From contig JOAZ01000007.1 in assembly GCA_000720535.1 (NCBI GenBank), positions 62,001 to 126,000 of the forward strand: 64,000 nucleotides of DNA, in the 5' to 3' direction. The notes beneath the pieces were generated by a model. It did no database searches and was not told the DNA's origin. It saw only the letters and a program-made list of their open reading frames with translations. The position numbers were made by a program, and so were the translations under genes. How positions within the stretch are numbered: position 1 is the first letter of the stretch; every line of letters starts with the position of its first letter. The stretch comes from Streptomyces halstedii (GTDB lineage Bacteria > Actinomycetota > Actinomycetes > Streptomycetales > Streptomycetaceae). Positions 6,939 through 15,467 of the stretch are shown piece after piece.

Positions 6939-9770
6939 ATGACAGAGGACCTCTCACCAGCTGAGCGCTACCAGGCTTCCCGGGTCCGTGCGGCCGAGTC
7001 GGCCACGGCCTTCGGACCCTTCCGCGCCCTGTACGACTTCCCGCTGGACCCGTTCCAGACCGAGGCGTGCAAGGCGCTGGAGGCGGGCAGCGGGGTGCTG
7101 GTCGCCGCCCCCACCGGCTCGGGCAAGACGATCGTCGGCGAGTTCGCCGTGCACCTGGCCCTGGAGCAGGGCCGCAAGTGCTTCTACACCACGCCCATCA
7201 AGGCCCTGTCCAACCAGAAGTTCGCGGATCTGGCCCGGCGCTACGGCGCGGACAAGGTCGGCCTGCTGACCGGTGACAACAGCGTCAACGCGGACGCGCC
7301 CGTGGTCGTCATGACCACCGAGGTGCTGCGCAACATGCTGTACGCGGGCTCCCAGGCGCTCGTCGGCCTCGGATACGTGGTGATGGACGAGGTGCACTAC
7401 CTCTCCGACCGCTTCCGCGGGGCCGTGTGGGAGGAAGTGATCATCCACCTGCCGGAGTCGGTGACCCTGGTCTCCCTCTCCGCGACCGTCTCCAACGCCG
7501 AGGAGTTCGGCGACTGGCTGGACACCGTGCGCGGCGACACCCGGGTGATCGTCTCCGAGCACCGCCCGGTGCCGCTGTGGCAGCACGTCATGGCCGGACG
7601 CCGGATGTACGACCTCTTCGAGGAGGAGAGCGACCACGGCGGGCGCGGCACCGGCCGCCGCGAGGTCAACCCCGACCTGGTCCGGCTCGCCCGGATGGAG
7701 AACCAGCGCGGGTACAACCCGCGCGAGCGCCGCCGCGGCAAGATGGTCCGCGAGGCGGACCGCGAGCGTGAGCGGCGCGCCCGCAACCGGATCTGGACCC
7801 CGGCCAGGCCCGAGGTCATCGACCGGCTCGACGCCGAGGGCCTGCTGCCGGCCATCACCTTCATCTTCAGCAGAGCGGGCTGCGAGGGGGCCGTCCAGCA
7901 GTGCCTGGCGGCCGGACTGCGGCTCAACGACGAGGACAAGCGCCGCCTCGTACGGGAGATCGTCGAGGAGCGGACCGCGTCCATCCCCGGCGAGGACCTC
8001 CACGTCCTGGGCTACTACGAGTGGCTGGAGGGGCTGGAGCGGGGCATCGCCGCCCACCACGCGGGCATGCTGCCGACCTTCAAGGAGGTCGTCGAGGAGC
8101 TGTTCGTGCGGGGTCTGGTGAAGGCGGTCTTCGCCACGGAGACACTGGCACTCGGCATCAACATGCCCGCGCGCTCCGTCGTCCTGGAGAAGCTCGTCAA
8201 GTGGAACGGCGAGCAGCACGCCGACATCACGCCCGGCGAGTACACCCAGCTGACCGGCCGGGCGGGGCGCCGAGGCATCGACGTCGAGGGCCACGCCGTC
8301 GTCCTGTGGCAGCGGGGCATGGACCCGACCGCGCTCGCCGGACTCGCCGGCACCCGTACGTACCCGCTGCGCTCCAGCTTCCGGCCCTCGTACAACATGG
8401 CCGTCAACCTCGTCCACCAGTTCGGGCGGCACCGGTCGCGTGAGCTGCTGGAGACCTCCTTCGCGCAGTTCCAGGCCGACCGGTCCGTGGTCGGCATCTC
8501 CCGCCAGGTCCAGCGCAACGAGGAGGGCCTCGAAGGGTACCGGGAGGGCATGAGCTGCCACCTCGGGGACTTCGAGGAGTACGCGCGGCTGCGCCGCGAC
8601 CTCAAGGACCGCGAGACGGAGCTGGCCAAGCAGGGCGCGGCCCAGCGGCGGGCGGCCGCCGCGACGTCGCTGGAGAAGCTCAAGCCCGGTGACGTCATCC
8701 ACGTCCCGACCGGGAAGTTCGCCGGGCTGGCCCTGGTCCTCGACCCGGGGCTGCCCGCGGGGCGCGCCAACGGCCACCGCGGGCTGGAGTACCACGACGG
8801 GCCGCGCCCGCTGGTGCTGACCGCCGAGCGGCAGGTCAAGCGGCTCGCCCACATCGACTTCCCGGTGCCGGTCGAGGCGCTGGAGCGGATGCGGGTACCC
8901 AAGTCGTTCAACCCGCGCTCCCCCCAGTCGCGCCGCGACCTGGCCTCCGCGCTGCGGAGCAAGGCGGGCCACATCGACCCGGGGCGGCACCGCAAGCAGC
9001 GGGCCGCGGCCGCCGACGACCGGGAGATCTCCCGGCTGCGCACGGAGTTGCGGGCCCATCCGTGCCACGGGTGCGACGAGCGTGAGGACCACGCGCGCTG
9101 GGCCGAGCGCTACCACCGGCTCCAGCGGGACACCCGGCAGCTGGAGAAGCGCATCGAGGGCCGGACGAACACCATCGCCCGGACCTTCGACCGGATCGTC
9201 GCGCTCCTCACCGAGCTCGACTACCTGCGGGGCGACGAGGTCACCGGGAACGGCCGGCGCCTCGCACGGCTCTACGGGGAGCTGGACCTGCTGGCGAGCG
9301 AGTGCCTGCGCGACGGAGTCTGGGAGGGACTGAACCCGGCGGAGCTGGCCGCGTGCGTCTCCGCGCTGGTCTACGAGGCCCGCCAGGCCGACGACGCGGT
9401 CGCGCCCAAGCTGCCGTCCGGTCCCGCGAAGGTGGCGATGGGCGAGATGGTCCGCATCTGGGGCAGGCTGGACGCCCTGGAGGAGGACTTCAAGATCAGC
9501 CAGACGGAGGGGGTCGGCCAGCGCGAGCCCGACCTCGGTTTCGCCTGGGCGGTCTACATGTGGGCCTCGGGCCGGACGCTGGACGAGGTCCTGCGCGAGG
9601 CGGAGATGCCGGCCGGTGACTTCGTCCGGTGGTGCAAGCAGGTCATCGACGTGCTCGGCCAGATCGCGGCCGCGGCGCCGCGTGAGGGAGACACCACGGT
9701 GGCGAAGAGCGCCCACAAGGCCGTGGACGCGGTGCTGCGGGGCGTGGTGGCGTACAGCTCGCTGGGCTGA
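6939..9770 (+). CDS. helY: Ski2/Mtr4-like DEVH-box RNA helicase HelY
   Basis: 943-residue ATP-dependent RNA helicase of the superfamily 2 Ski2-like group, found next to tatAC in actinobacteria. Motif I is APTGSGKT (about 57-64), the Walker B/DEVH box is VMDEVHYLSD (about 148-157), motif III is LSATVSNAEEFG, and motif VI is QLTGRAGRRGID. The C-terminal half contains a Cys pair (CHGCDERED) and a DSHCT-type helical domain ending near WCKQVIDVLGQI. Likely function is RNA unwinding in processing or decay; the substrate is unknown. The ATG at 6939 is about 10 nt after a possible -10 TAGGCT (6923-6928), suggesting a very short leader. Confidence 0.92.
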   Translation: MTEDLSPAERYQASRVRAAESATAFGPFRALYDFPLDPFQTEACKALEAGSGVLVAAPTGSGKTIVGEFAVHLALEQGRKCFYTTPIKALSNQKFADLARRYGADKVGLLTGDNSVNADAPVVVMTTEVLRNMLYAGSQALVGLGYVVMDEVHYLSDRFRGAVWEEVIIHLPESVTLVSLSATVSNAEEFGDWLDTVRGDTRVIVSEHRPVPLWQHVMAGRRMYDLFEEESDHGGRGTGRREVNPDLVRLARMENQRGYNPRERRRGKMVREADRERERRARNRIWTPARPEVIDRLDAEGLLPAITFIFSRAGCEGAVQQCLAAGLRLNDEDKRRLVREIVEERTASIPGEDLHVLGYYEWLEGLERGIAAHHAGMLPTFKEVVEELFVRGLVKAVFATETLALGINMPARSVVLEKLVKWNGEQHADITPGEYTQLTGRAGRRGIDVEGHAVVLWQRGMDPTALAGLAGTRTYPLRSSFRPSYNMAVNLVHQFGRHRSRELLETSFAQFQADRSVVGISRQVQRNEEGLEGYREGMSCHLGDFEEYARLRRDLKDRETELAKQGAAQRRAAAATSLEKLKPGDVIHVPTGKFAGLALVLDPGLPAGRANGHRGLEYHDGPRPLVLTAERQVKRLAHIDFPVPVEALERMRVPKSFNPRSPQSRRDLASALRSKAGHIDPGRHRKQRAAAADDREISRLRTELRAHPCHGCDEREDHARWAERYHRLQRDTRQLEKRIEGRTNTIARTFDRIVALLTELDYLRGDEVTGNGRRLARLYGELDLLASECLRDGVWEGLNPAELAACVSALVYEARQADDAVAPKLPSGPAKVAMGEMVRIWGRLDALEEDFKISQTEGVGQREPDLGFAWAVYMWASGRTLDEVLREAEMPAGDFVRWCKQVIDVLGQIAAAAPREGDTTVAKSAHKAVDAVLRGVVAYSSLG

Positions 9771-9915
9771 CGGCTCCGACGGCTCTGACGGCGGACGTCC
9801 GGTCTGACTGCTGACTGCTGCTGACGTCCGGTGGGGTCGTGCGGGGCCCGGACGGGCCGGTGTGCGGCGGCGCTCGCGCGGGCCGGACGCCGTACGCGGC
9901 CGTGCGGTCGAGGAA

Positions 9916-9952
9916 GTGGCCGAAGACCCGGACTGATCCGGCCTTCGGCCAC
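9916..9952. terminator. Bidirectional terminator between convergent helY and SPW genes
   Basis: Perfect 10-bp outer stem GTGGCCGAAG/CTTCGGCCAC with an inner CCGGA/TCCGG stem, in the 221-bp convergent gap. The rest of the gap holds only a short CTGACTGCTG repetition (9805-9822). Confidence 0.8.
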
Positions 9953-9991
9953 CTCACGTAGGCCCCGTGCCCTACGCCGTGCGCTCCTCCG

Positions 9992-10453
9992 TCACTGCGC
10001 GGCCCGCGACAGCTTGCGCTTGTTCATCACCGCGACCCCCGAGCAGATCGCCCCCAGCACGACCGCCAGACCGCCCGCGATCACATTGCTGAGGATCACG
10101 CCCGTGTCGGGGCTGCTGCCCACGATCCAGGTCGACGCGATCAGCCAGCCACCCAGGGCGGAGATGGCCAGGCTCATCCCCGCCATCCGCTCCGGAATGG
10201 CGGTGAAGCAGAGCGCCAGCACCGCGATGGCGATACCGATGACCACGTTGTGCACCACCAGGGACGGCTGGCTCGCCGTGAAGTGGAGCACCCAGGGCGA
10301 GACGGCGCAGTACAGACCGACCAGGAAGACCGGTGCGTCCGCGAAAGCCGTACTCCGGCCGCCGCCGCGCATCACGCGGTCATGGCGAGCCCGCATCTCC
10401 GTGGCATCGGGGTGACTCGATATGTCACTCCGAGTGTGTGAGACGTTGCTCAT
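9992..10453 (-). CDS. SPW-repeat membrane protein
   Basis: 153-residue integral membrane protein. A hydrophilic N-terminus (MSNVSHTRSDISSHPD) is followed by four hydrophobic segments; the motif AVSPWVLHF is the characteristic SPW repeat of this family of unknown function, with a second degenerate copy around GGWLIASTWIVGS. The start is the ATG at 10453, preceded by an AAGGAGACG ribosome site; a longer frame to 10615 is Pro/Arg rich and not supported. It lies at the edge of the SigK-type cassette on the same strand as the fasciclin gene but 276 nt away. Cassette membership is uncertain. Confidence 0.8.
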   Translation of the reverse strand: MSNVSHTRSDISSHPDATEMRARHDRVMRGGGRSTAFADAPVFLVGLYCAVSPWVLHFTASQPSLVVHNVVIGIAIAVLALCFTAIPERMAGMSLAISALGGWLIASTWIVGSSPDTGVILSNVIAGGLAVVLGAICSGVAVMNKRKLSRAAQ

Positions 10454-10729
10454 TGATTCGTCTCCTTCGAACGGTGGACGTTCGTACGCTGGAAGGGCGG
10501 CCGCGGCACCTGCGTGCGGGACCCTCGGGGCCCTTCTTCCGCCAGTGTGCTCCCGGTCGCCCCTTATGTGCAGTTTCGGCGGAACGGATTCCTGCGTTTT
10601 CGTCGGGCCGGGCACCTCTTGCCGGGCTCCCGCGGGCCGCGCCCGCGCCCGGACCGGGGTAGGACGCGACCTGCCGGGGAGGGATTCGCCGAGGTCAGGC
10701 GGTCGGTGGGGAAGGGCGCCGGACCGGGC

Positions 10730-11374
10730 TCAGCCCATCGGCATCAGGACGCTGTCGATGATGTAGACCGTGGCGTTGGCCGTCCGGACGTTGCCGCAGA
10801 CCACCTTCGCCGAGTCGTTGACCGTGTACATGGTGTCCGCGCCCGAGGTCGTCAGCTTCGACTTCGCCAGGGTCTCGAAGGAGCCCTTGTCCAACTGCCC
10901 CGGGGCCAGCCGCCGGCCCACCACGTGCGAGGTGAGCACCTCGGTGAGCTGTGCCTTGTCGGCGAGCAGCTTGTCCAGGTCGGCCTTCGGGATCTTCGCG
11001 AAGGCGTCGTCGGTGGGGGCGAACACCGTGATGTCCTGGGCGTTGTTCAGCGTGTCGACGAGACCGGCCTGCTTGACGGCCGCGACCAGTGTGGACAGCG
11101 CCGGGTTGTGGGACGCCGCTGTCGCGACCGGGTCCTTCGCCATACCGGCGAACGAGCCCGCGCCGTCCTGAGGCACGGTCGAACAGGCCGGGCCGAACGG
11201 CTGGTCCGCCGACGCGGTCTTCTCGGCCGGAGCGCCGGAGGAGGTCTTCGCCGCGCTCGCGCCGGAACCGGACGCCGAGGTGTCGCTGTCGCCGGAGCAG
11301 GCGGTGAGAGCCAGCGGGAGCACGGCCGCGGCGGACACGGCGAGGGCCAGGCGGCGGAAGTGACGGGTGTTCAT
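10730..11374 (-). CDS. Fasciclin (FAS1) domain lipoprotein, MPT70/MPT83-like
   Basis: 214-residue secreted lipoprotein. The signal peptide (about 1-25, MNTRHFRRLALAVSAAA) ends in lipobox LTAC and is followed by a Ser/Ala-rich linker. The FAS1 domain (about 75-214) carries ITVFAPTDDAFAKI (H1) and the C-terminal NATVYIIDSVLMP (H2). FAS1 domains mediate adhesion or matrix contacts; the close relatives MPT70 and MPT83 of M. tuberculosis are SigK-regulated antigens. It lies 100 nt downstream of the molybdopterin oxidoreductase gene on the same strand, with GGAGAA ahead of the ATG, and is probably cotranscribed with it. That matches its place in a SigK-type cassette. Confidence 0.9.
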   Translation of the reverse strand: MNTRHFRRLALAVSAAAVLPLALTACSGDSDTSASGSGASAAKTSSGAPAEKTASADQPFGPACSTVPQDGAGSFAGMAKDPVATAASHNPALSTLVAAVKQAGLVDTLNNAQDITVFAPTDDAFAKIPKADLDKLLADKAQLTEVLTSHVVGRRLAPGQLDKGSFETLAKSKLTTSGADTMYTVNDSAKVVCGNVRTANATVYIIDSVLMPMG

Positions 11375-11474
11375 GGGGTTCTCCTGAGGAAAGGGTCGGT
11401 CGAACGGTTCGGAAGGGAAGAAAGAGGGTCGGGGCGGAGGGGGTACGGCCGCAGGGGGAGCGGGCCGGAGGTGG

Positions 11475-13310
11475 TCAGTGCACGTCGATCACCACCGAGT
11501 GCCATCCGGTCGCGCCGTCGGGCACGGTGCCGGCCCGCTCGCCGGTCTGGGTGGCGCCCGTGCGGTCCGTCGCGCGGACTTCGAGCGTGTGGTGGCCGCG
11601 GGTGGCGGGCCACTCCCAGACCCACTGGCGCCAGGTGTCGCGCCCGGCCTCGGCGCCCAGGCGCGCGGTGTGCCACGGTCCCCCGTCCACCCGGACCTCG
11701 ACCCGGGCGATCCCCCGGTACTGGGCCCAGGCCACCCCGGCGACAGGCACGGTGCCCGCTGCCGGGGCGGCGAAGGGGCGGGGGGTGTCGATGCGTGACG
11801 CGGTCTTGACCGGGGCCTCGCGTGCCCAGGAGCGCTTCACCCAGTACGCGTCGTACGCGTCGAACGTGGTCAGCTCGATGTCCTGGATCCACTTGCACGC
11901 CGAGACGTAGCCGTAGAGACCGGGGACGACCATCCGGACGGGGAAGCCGTGCTCGAACGGCAGGGGTTCGCCGTTCATCCCGACCGCGAGCAGGGCGTCG
12001 CGGCCGTCCATCACCGTCTCGACCGGGGTGCCGATCGTCATCCCGTCGACCGAACGCGCCACCATCTGGTCGGCGGCCCCGCCCCGGGAGGGGGGTTCCA
12101 CCCCGGCCTCGCGCAGCAGCTCGGCCAATCGCACGCCGGTCCACCGGGCGTTGCCGGCGTACGGGCCGCCCACCTCGTTGGAGACGCAGGTGAGGGTGAT
12201 GTCGCGTTCGACGAGTTCACGCCGCAGGAGGTCCCGGAAGCCGAGGGTGACGGGGCGCGCCACCCCCGCGCCGTGGATCCGCAGCCGCCACCGGTCGGCG
12301 TCGACACGGGGGACGACCAGAGCCGTGTCCACCCGGTAGAAGTCCTTGGCCGGGGTGACGAAGGAGCCCACTCCCCGGATGCCCAGATCGGCACCCGGCG
12401 GCACCGGGGGAGCGGGCGAGGCCGGCGCCGGGAGGGTGACCCCCTGGCGTGAGGCGGAGGCCCCGGCCAGCCGGGACGCCGTGAGCCGGCTGCCCAGGAG
12501 CCCCGCCCCGGCCGAAGCCGCCGCCGCGGCAGTCGCCGCGAGGACGAAGCCGCGGCGGTCGAAAGCGCGGTGGTCGAACGCCCGGCGGTCCAAGGCGCGG
12601 CGGTCCAAGGCGCGGCGGTCCAGGGCGCGGCGGTCCAGGGCGCGGCGGTCCAGGGTCCGGCAGTCGGCGCGCCGGTCGGGGGCGCCCGGCCCGTCCGGTC
12701 CGCCGCCCCACGGATGGCCCGGCCCGTCCGGTCCGCCGCCCGCCGCGTGACCCGCCCCGTCGCCCGCTTCCCCGGACGCGGGCGACGGGGCACCGCTCGC
12801 CGTCTCCCCAGCCGCGGGAGACGGGGCGGAGCCAGGGGTGAGCCGTCCGGCCAGGACGTACAGCAGACCGGCGGCTACCAGGGCGCCCACCGCCGAGGGC
12901 ACCGCGTCGGTCGCCCGGCCCTCCGGACGCCCGGCGGCCGCGACCGCCCCGACCACCCCGAAGGCGAGTACGGCCGTGGAGCCGCCGATCCGGTGCCGCA
13001 CCGCCAGCAGCCCCACCGCCATGGCGAAGACCGCCAGGAGGACGAGGATGCCGAGGCGCAGCACCAGCTTGTCGTCGGTGCCGAAGTTCCGTACGGCGAA
13101 GTCCTTGACGACCGGGGGAGTGCGGTCGATGGCCGCCCCGCCCACCGCCACGACCGGACCGGCCTCCGGACGCACGGCGGCCGCCACGAGTCCGGCCACG
13201 CACAGGGCGGCGAAGGCGGCGATCAGACCGCTGAGCACGGCGAACGCGGCACGCGCCCGGCCGGACGGCCCGGCCTCGCGCTCCGGCGGAACTTCTCGGT
13301 CTCTGCTCAC
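11475..13310 (-). CDS. Membrane-anchored molybdopterin-dependent oxidoreductase (sulfite oxidase fold)
   Basis: 611-residue protein. Four hydrophobic spans (about 20-160) form a membrane anchor, followed by a Gly/Pro-rich linker, a run of (A/F)(L/F)DRR pentapeptides and a twin-arginine-like segment RRGFVLAATAAA with another hydrophobic stretch. The C-terminal half is the catalytic domain, with the expected molybdenum-ligand Cys in TLTCVSNEVGGPYAGNARW, and a C-terminal dimerisation domain. It should oxidise or reduce a small substrate outside the membrane; the substrate is unknown. The GTG start at 13310 is 7 nt from a SigK-like -10 element, implying a leaderless mRNA. Long homologues of this type are common in Streptomyces, but the repeat number looks unusual. 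Confidence 0.88.
   Translation of the reverse strand: MSRDREVPPEREAGPSGRARAAFAVLSGLIAAFAALCVAGLVAAAVRPEAGPVVAVGGAAIDRTPPVVKDFAVRNFGTDDKLVLRLGILVLLAVFAMAVGLLAVRHRIGGSTAVLAFGVVGAVAAAGRPEGRATDAVPSAVGALVAAGLLYVLAGRLTPGSAPSPAAGETASGAPSPASGEAGDGAGHAAGGGPDGPGHPWGGGPDGPGAPDRRADCRTLDRRALDRRALDRRALDRRALDRRAFDHRAFDRRGFVLAATAAAAASAGAGLLGSRLTASRLAGASASRQGVTLPAPASPAPPVPPGADLGIRGVGSFVTPAKDFYRVDTALVVPRVDADRWRLRIHGAGVARPVTLGFRDLLRRELVERDITLTCVSNEVGGPYAGNARWTGVRLAELLREAGVEPPSRGGAADQMVARSVDGMTIGTPVETVMDGRDALLAVGMNGEPLPFEHGFPVRMVVPGLYGYVSACKWIQDIELTTFDAYDAYWVKRSWAREAPVKTASRIDTPRPFAAPAAGTVPVAGVAWAQYRGIARVEVRVDGGPWHTARLGAEAGRDTWRQWVWEWPATRGHHTLEVRATDRTGATQTGERAGTVPDGATGWHSVVIDVH
12551..12655 (-). repeat. 15-bp in-frame tandem repeat, 7 units
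   Basis: Seven head-to-tail 15-bp units of the type CGCGGCGGTCCAAGG (plus strand), the last three identical. They encode repeated DRR-containing pentapeptides just before the twin-arginine-like segment of the molybdopterin oxidoreductase. Confidence 0.9.
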
Positions 13311-13317
13311 GCCGGGT

Positions 13318-13345
13318 CTTCGGCGCCGGAGTGGCTTCCGGATGG
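13318..13345 (-). promoter_or_regulatory. SigK-like promoter of the molybdopterin oxidoreductase gene
   Basis: On the minus strand CCATCC (13345-13340), 16 nt, then CCGAAG (13323-13318), ending 7 nt before the GTG start at 13310. This agrees with the mycobacterial SigK element as I recall it (CCATCC, 16-17 nt, CCGAAT) at 11 of 12 positions. Confidence 0.65.
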
Positions 13346-13380
13346 GTCCCTCACCCGATCGAGGGAATTCCTATCATCGG

Positions 13381-13408
13381 CCAATCCACGGTGACCGCTG
13401 CCACGAAT
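13381..13408 (+). promoter_or_regulatory. SigK-like promoter of the FAD oxidoreductase operon
   Basis: CCAATCC (13381-13387), 15 nt, then ACGAAT (13403-13408), 65 nt ahead of the ATG at 13474. The distance from the first C of -35 to the first base of -10 is 22 nt, the same as in the two other copies. Confidence 0.6.
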
Positions 13409-13473
13409 GAGGTGTGAGGGGCTGTCACACAGGCCCCGGTCAGCTGTGCCGTGAAACACGGGGAGGGGCCCGA

Positions 13474-14745
13474 ATGACGAGTCAGCGGCGACGTACGGCC
13501 GTGGTCGGATCCGGAGTGGCGGGTCTGACCGCCGCCTACGTCCTGGGGCGGGCGCACGACGTGACGCTCCACGAAGCCGACGGCCGCCTCGGCGGCCACG
13601 CGCACACCCATGAACTGACCTCGACGGACGGCAGGACACACCGCGTCGACTCGGGGTTCATCGTGCACAACCGGCGTACCTATCCCTACCTGCTCCGGCT
13701 CTTCGGCGAACTCGGCGTCGCCACACAGGAGTCCGAGATGAGCATGTCCGTGCGGTGCGAGGGGTGCGGCCTGGAGTACGCCGGGGCCCGGGGCGCCGCC
13801 GGGCTGTTCGCCCGCCCCGGCTCGGCGGTGCGGGGCCCGTATCTGCGGATGCTCGCCGAGGTGCTCCGCTTCCACCGGGCGGCGCGGACCCTGCTGGGAC
13901 GGCCGGAGGGTGAAACCCCCCTGACCCTGGGGCAGTTCGCCACGCGCGGCCGGTTCTCCGCGTACTTCACCGCGCACTTCCTCACCCCGGTGGTCTCCTC
14001 GGTCTGGTCCTGCGACCCGGTGACGGCCATGCGCTATCCGGCCCGGTACCTCTTCCGGTTCATGGACCACCACGGAATGCTGTCGGTGGGCGGCTCCCCG
14101 ACCTGGCGCACCGTCACCGGGGGCTCGCAGGCGTACGTCCAGCGCATCGCGAAGCAGGTGAGCTCCGTGCGCACGCACACCCCGGTCAGGGCGGTGCGCC
14201 GGTACGGCGACGGGGTGGAGATCGTCACCGAGGACGGTGTCACCGAGGAGTACGACGCCGTGGTCCTCGCCACCCACCCCGACCAGGCGCTGCGGATGCT
14301 GGCCGACCCGACCGACGAGGAGCGCCGCACGCTGGGCGCCTTCCGCTACTCCCGTAACCCCACCCTGCTGCACACCGACACCACGCTGCTGCCCCGCAGC
14401 CGGGGCGCCGCCGCCTCCTGGAACTACCTGATGCCGTCGTGCGCGGCCGACGCCGGTCAGGTGACGGTCAGCTACGACATGAACCGGCTCCAACGCCTCG
14501 ACGCGCCCGAGCGGTTCGTCGTCACCCTCAACGGCGCCGACCGGGTCGACCCGGCCCTCGTACGGGCGAGCGCGGTCTACGAACACCCCGTCTACACCCC
14601 GGAGTCGGTCGCCGCCCAGGACCGGCTCCCGGGCCTCTCGGGACCGGTCACCGCCTACGCGGGGGCCTACCACGGCTGGGGGTTCCACGAGGACGGCTGC
14701 CGCTCAGGGGTCCGCGCCGCCTCCGCTCTGGGGGTGGTCTGGTGA
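13474..14745 (+). CDS. FAD-dependent amine oxidoreductase-like protein (Rv0449c-like)
   Basis: 423-residue flavoprotein. The N-terminal dinucleotide-binding motif is VVGSGVAGLTAAYVLG (about 9-24), followed by a typical FAD acidic residue in HEADGRLGGHAHTHE; a second FAD contact lies in the C-terminal YAGAYHGWGFHEDG. The family is usually annotated NAD/FAD-binding protein, with no settled substrate. It is the first gene of the conserved block FAD oxidoreductase-DUF1365-cyclopropane synthase-DUF1295, which also sits beside sigK in mycobacteria. In Rhodobacter related genes in a photooxidative-stress regulon modify unsaturated membrane fatty acids, so a lipid-modifying role is plausible. The ATG follows GGGGAGG. 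Confidence 0.88.
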   Translation: MTSQRRRTAVVGSGVAGLTAAYVLGRAHDVTLHEADGRLGGHAHTHELTSTDGRTHRVDSGFIVHNRRTYPYLLRLFGELGVATQESEMSMSVRCEGCGLEYAGARGAAGLFARPGSAVRGPYLRMLAEVLRFHRAARTLLGRPEGETPLTLGQFATRGRFSAYFTAHFLTPVVSSVWSCDPVTAMRYPARYLFRFMDHHGMLSVGGSPTWRTVTGGSQAYVQRIAKQVSSVRTHTPVRAVRRYGDGVEIVTEDGVTEEYDAVVLATHPDQALRMLADPTDEERRTLGAFRYSRNPTLLHTDTTLLPRSRGAAASWNYLMPSCAADAGQVTVSYDMNRLQRLDAPERFVVTLNGADRVDPALVRASAVYEHPVYTPESVAAQDRLPGLSGPVTAYAGAYHGWGFHEDGCRSGVRAASALGVVW

Positions 14746-15467
14746 CCGGCGCGCTCTATCCGTGCACCATCACCCACATCCGCACCTCCCCCCGCCGCTA
14801 CGCGCTGCGCCACCGCACCTACTTGTGGCTCATCGACCCGGACCGGCCGCCCCGGCTGCCGCGCGCGCTGCGCCCGCTGGCCGGGTTCGACGCCCGCGAC
14901 CACTTCGGCGGGACGGCCCCCACGGTGCGGGCCGGACTGACCCGGTTCCTCCGGTCGCGGGGCGTGGAACTCGGCGACGGCGCCGTCACCATGCTCACCC
15001 AGGCCCGGGTCCTCGGCCACGTCTTCAACCCGCTGACCGTCTACTGGTGCCACCGGCCCGACGGCGCCCCCCTCTGCGTGGTCGCCGAGGTGCACAACAC
15101 CTACCGGGAACGCCACTGCTACCTGCTGCGCCCGGACGCGGCGGACCGGGCCGTGACCGCCAAGGACTTCTACGTCTCGCCGTTCTTCCCGGTGGACGGC
15201 GCCTACCGGATGCGGCTGCCCGAACCCGGCGCGGCCCTGAACCTGACGGTGCGTCTGGAACGGGAGGGGGTAAGCCCGTTCACCGCGACCGTACGCGGTG
15301 TCCGGCGCCCCGGCACCCCCGCCCAGCTCCTGCGCCTCGCCCTGCGCCACCCGCTGTCCACCGTGGTCGTCTCCGCGGCCATCCGGCTGCACGGCGTCCG
15401 GCTGTACCTGCGCCGGCTGCCCGTCCAGCCCCGCCCCCGTCATCACACCCAGGAAGGCATGCAGTGA
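14742..15467 (+). CDS. DUF1365 family protein
   Basis: 241-residue DUF1365 protein. Conserved segments seen are LYPCTITHIRTSPRRYALRHRTYLWLID at the N-terminus (the HxR pattern of the family) and FNPLTVYWCHRPDG, followed by EVHNTYRERHCYLL and KDFYVSPFFPVDGAYRM. The biochemical function is not established; the family almost always travels with the FAD oxidoreductase and the cyclopropane synthase-like enzyme, suggesting a shared lipid pathway. The GTG start overlaps the previous stop by 4 nt (GTGA), and the stop overlaps the next start by 4 nt, so translation is coupled. Confidence 0.88.
   Translation: MTGALYPCTITHIRTSPRRYALRHRTYLWLIDPDRPPRLPRALRPLAGFDARDHFGGTAPTVRAGLTRFLRSRGVELGDGAVTMLTQARVLGHVFNPLTVYWCHRPDGAPLCVVAEVHNTYRERHCYLLRPDAADRAVTAKDFYVSPFFPVDGAYRMRLPEPGAALNLTVRLEREGVSPFTATVRGVRRPGTPAQLLRLALRHPLSTVVVSAAIRLHGVRLYLRRLPVQPRPRHHTQEGMQ

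Noticed and set aside
12551..12655. The DRR repeat run as a pentapeptide-repeat (beta-helix) domain
   Set aside because: Spacing of Ala and Leu does not follow A(N/D)LXX; it is better explained by slippage of a 15-bp unit.
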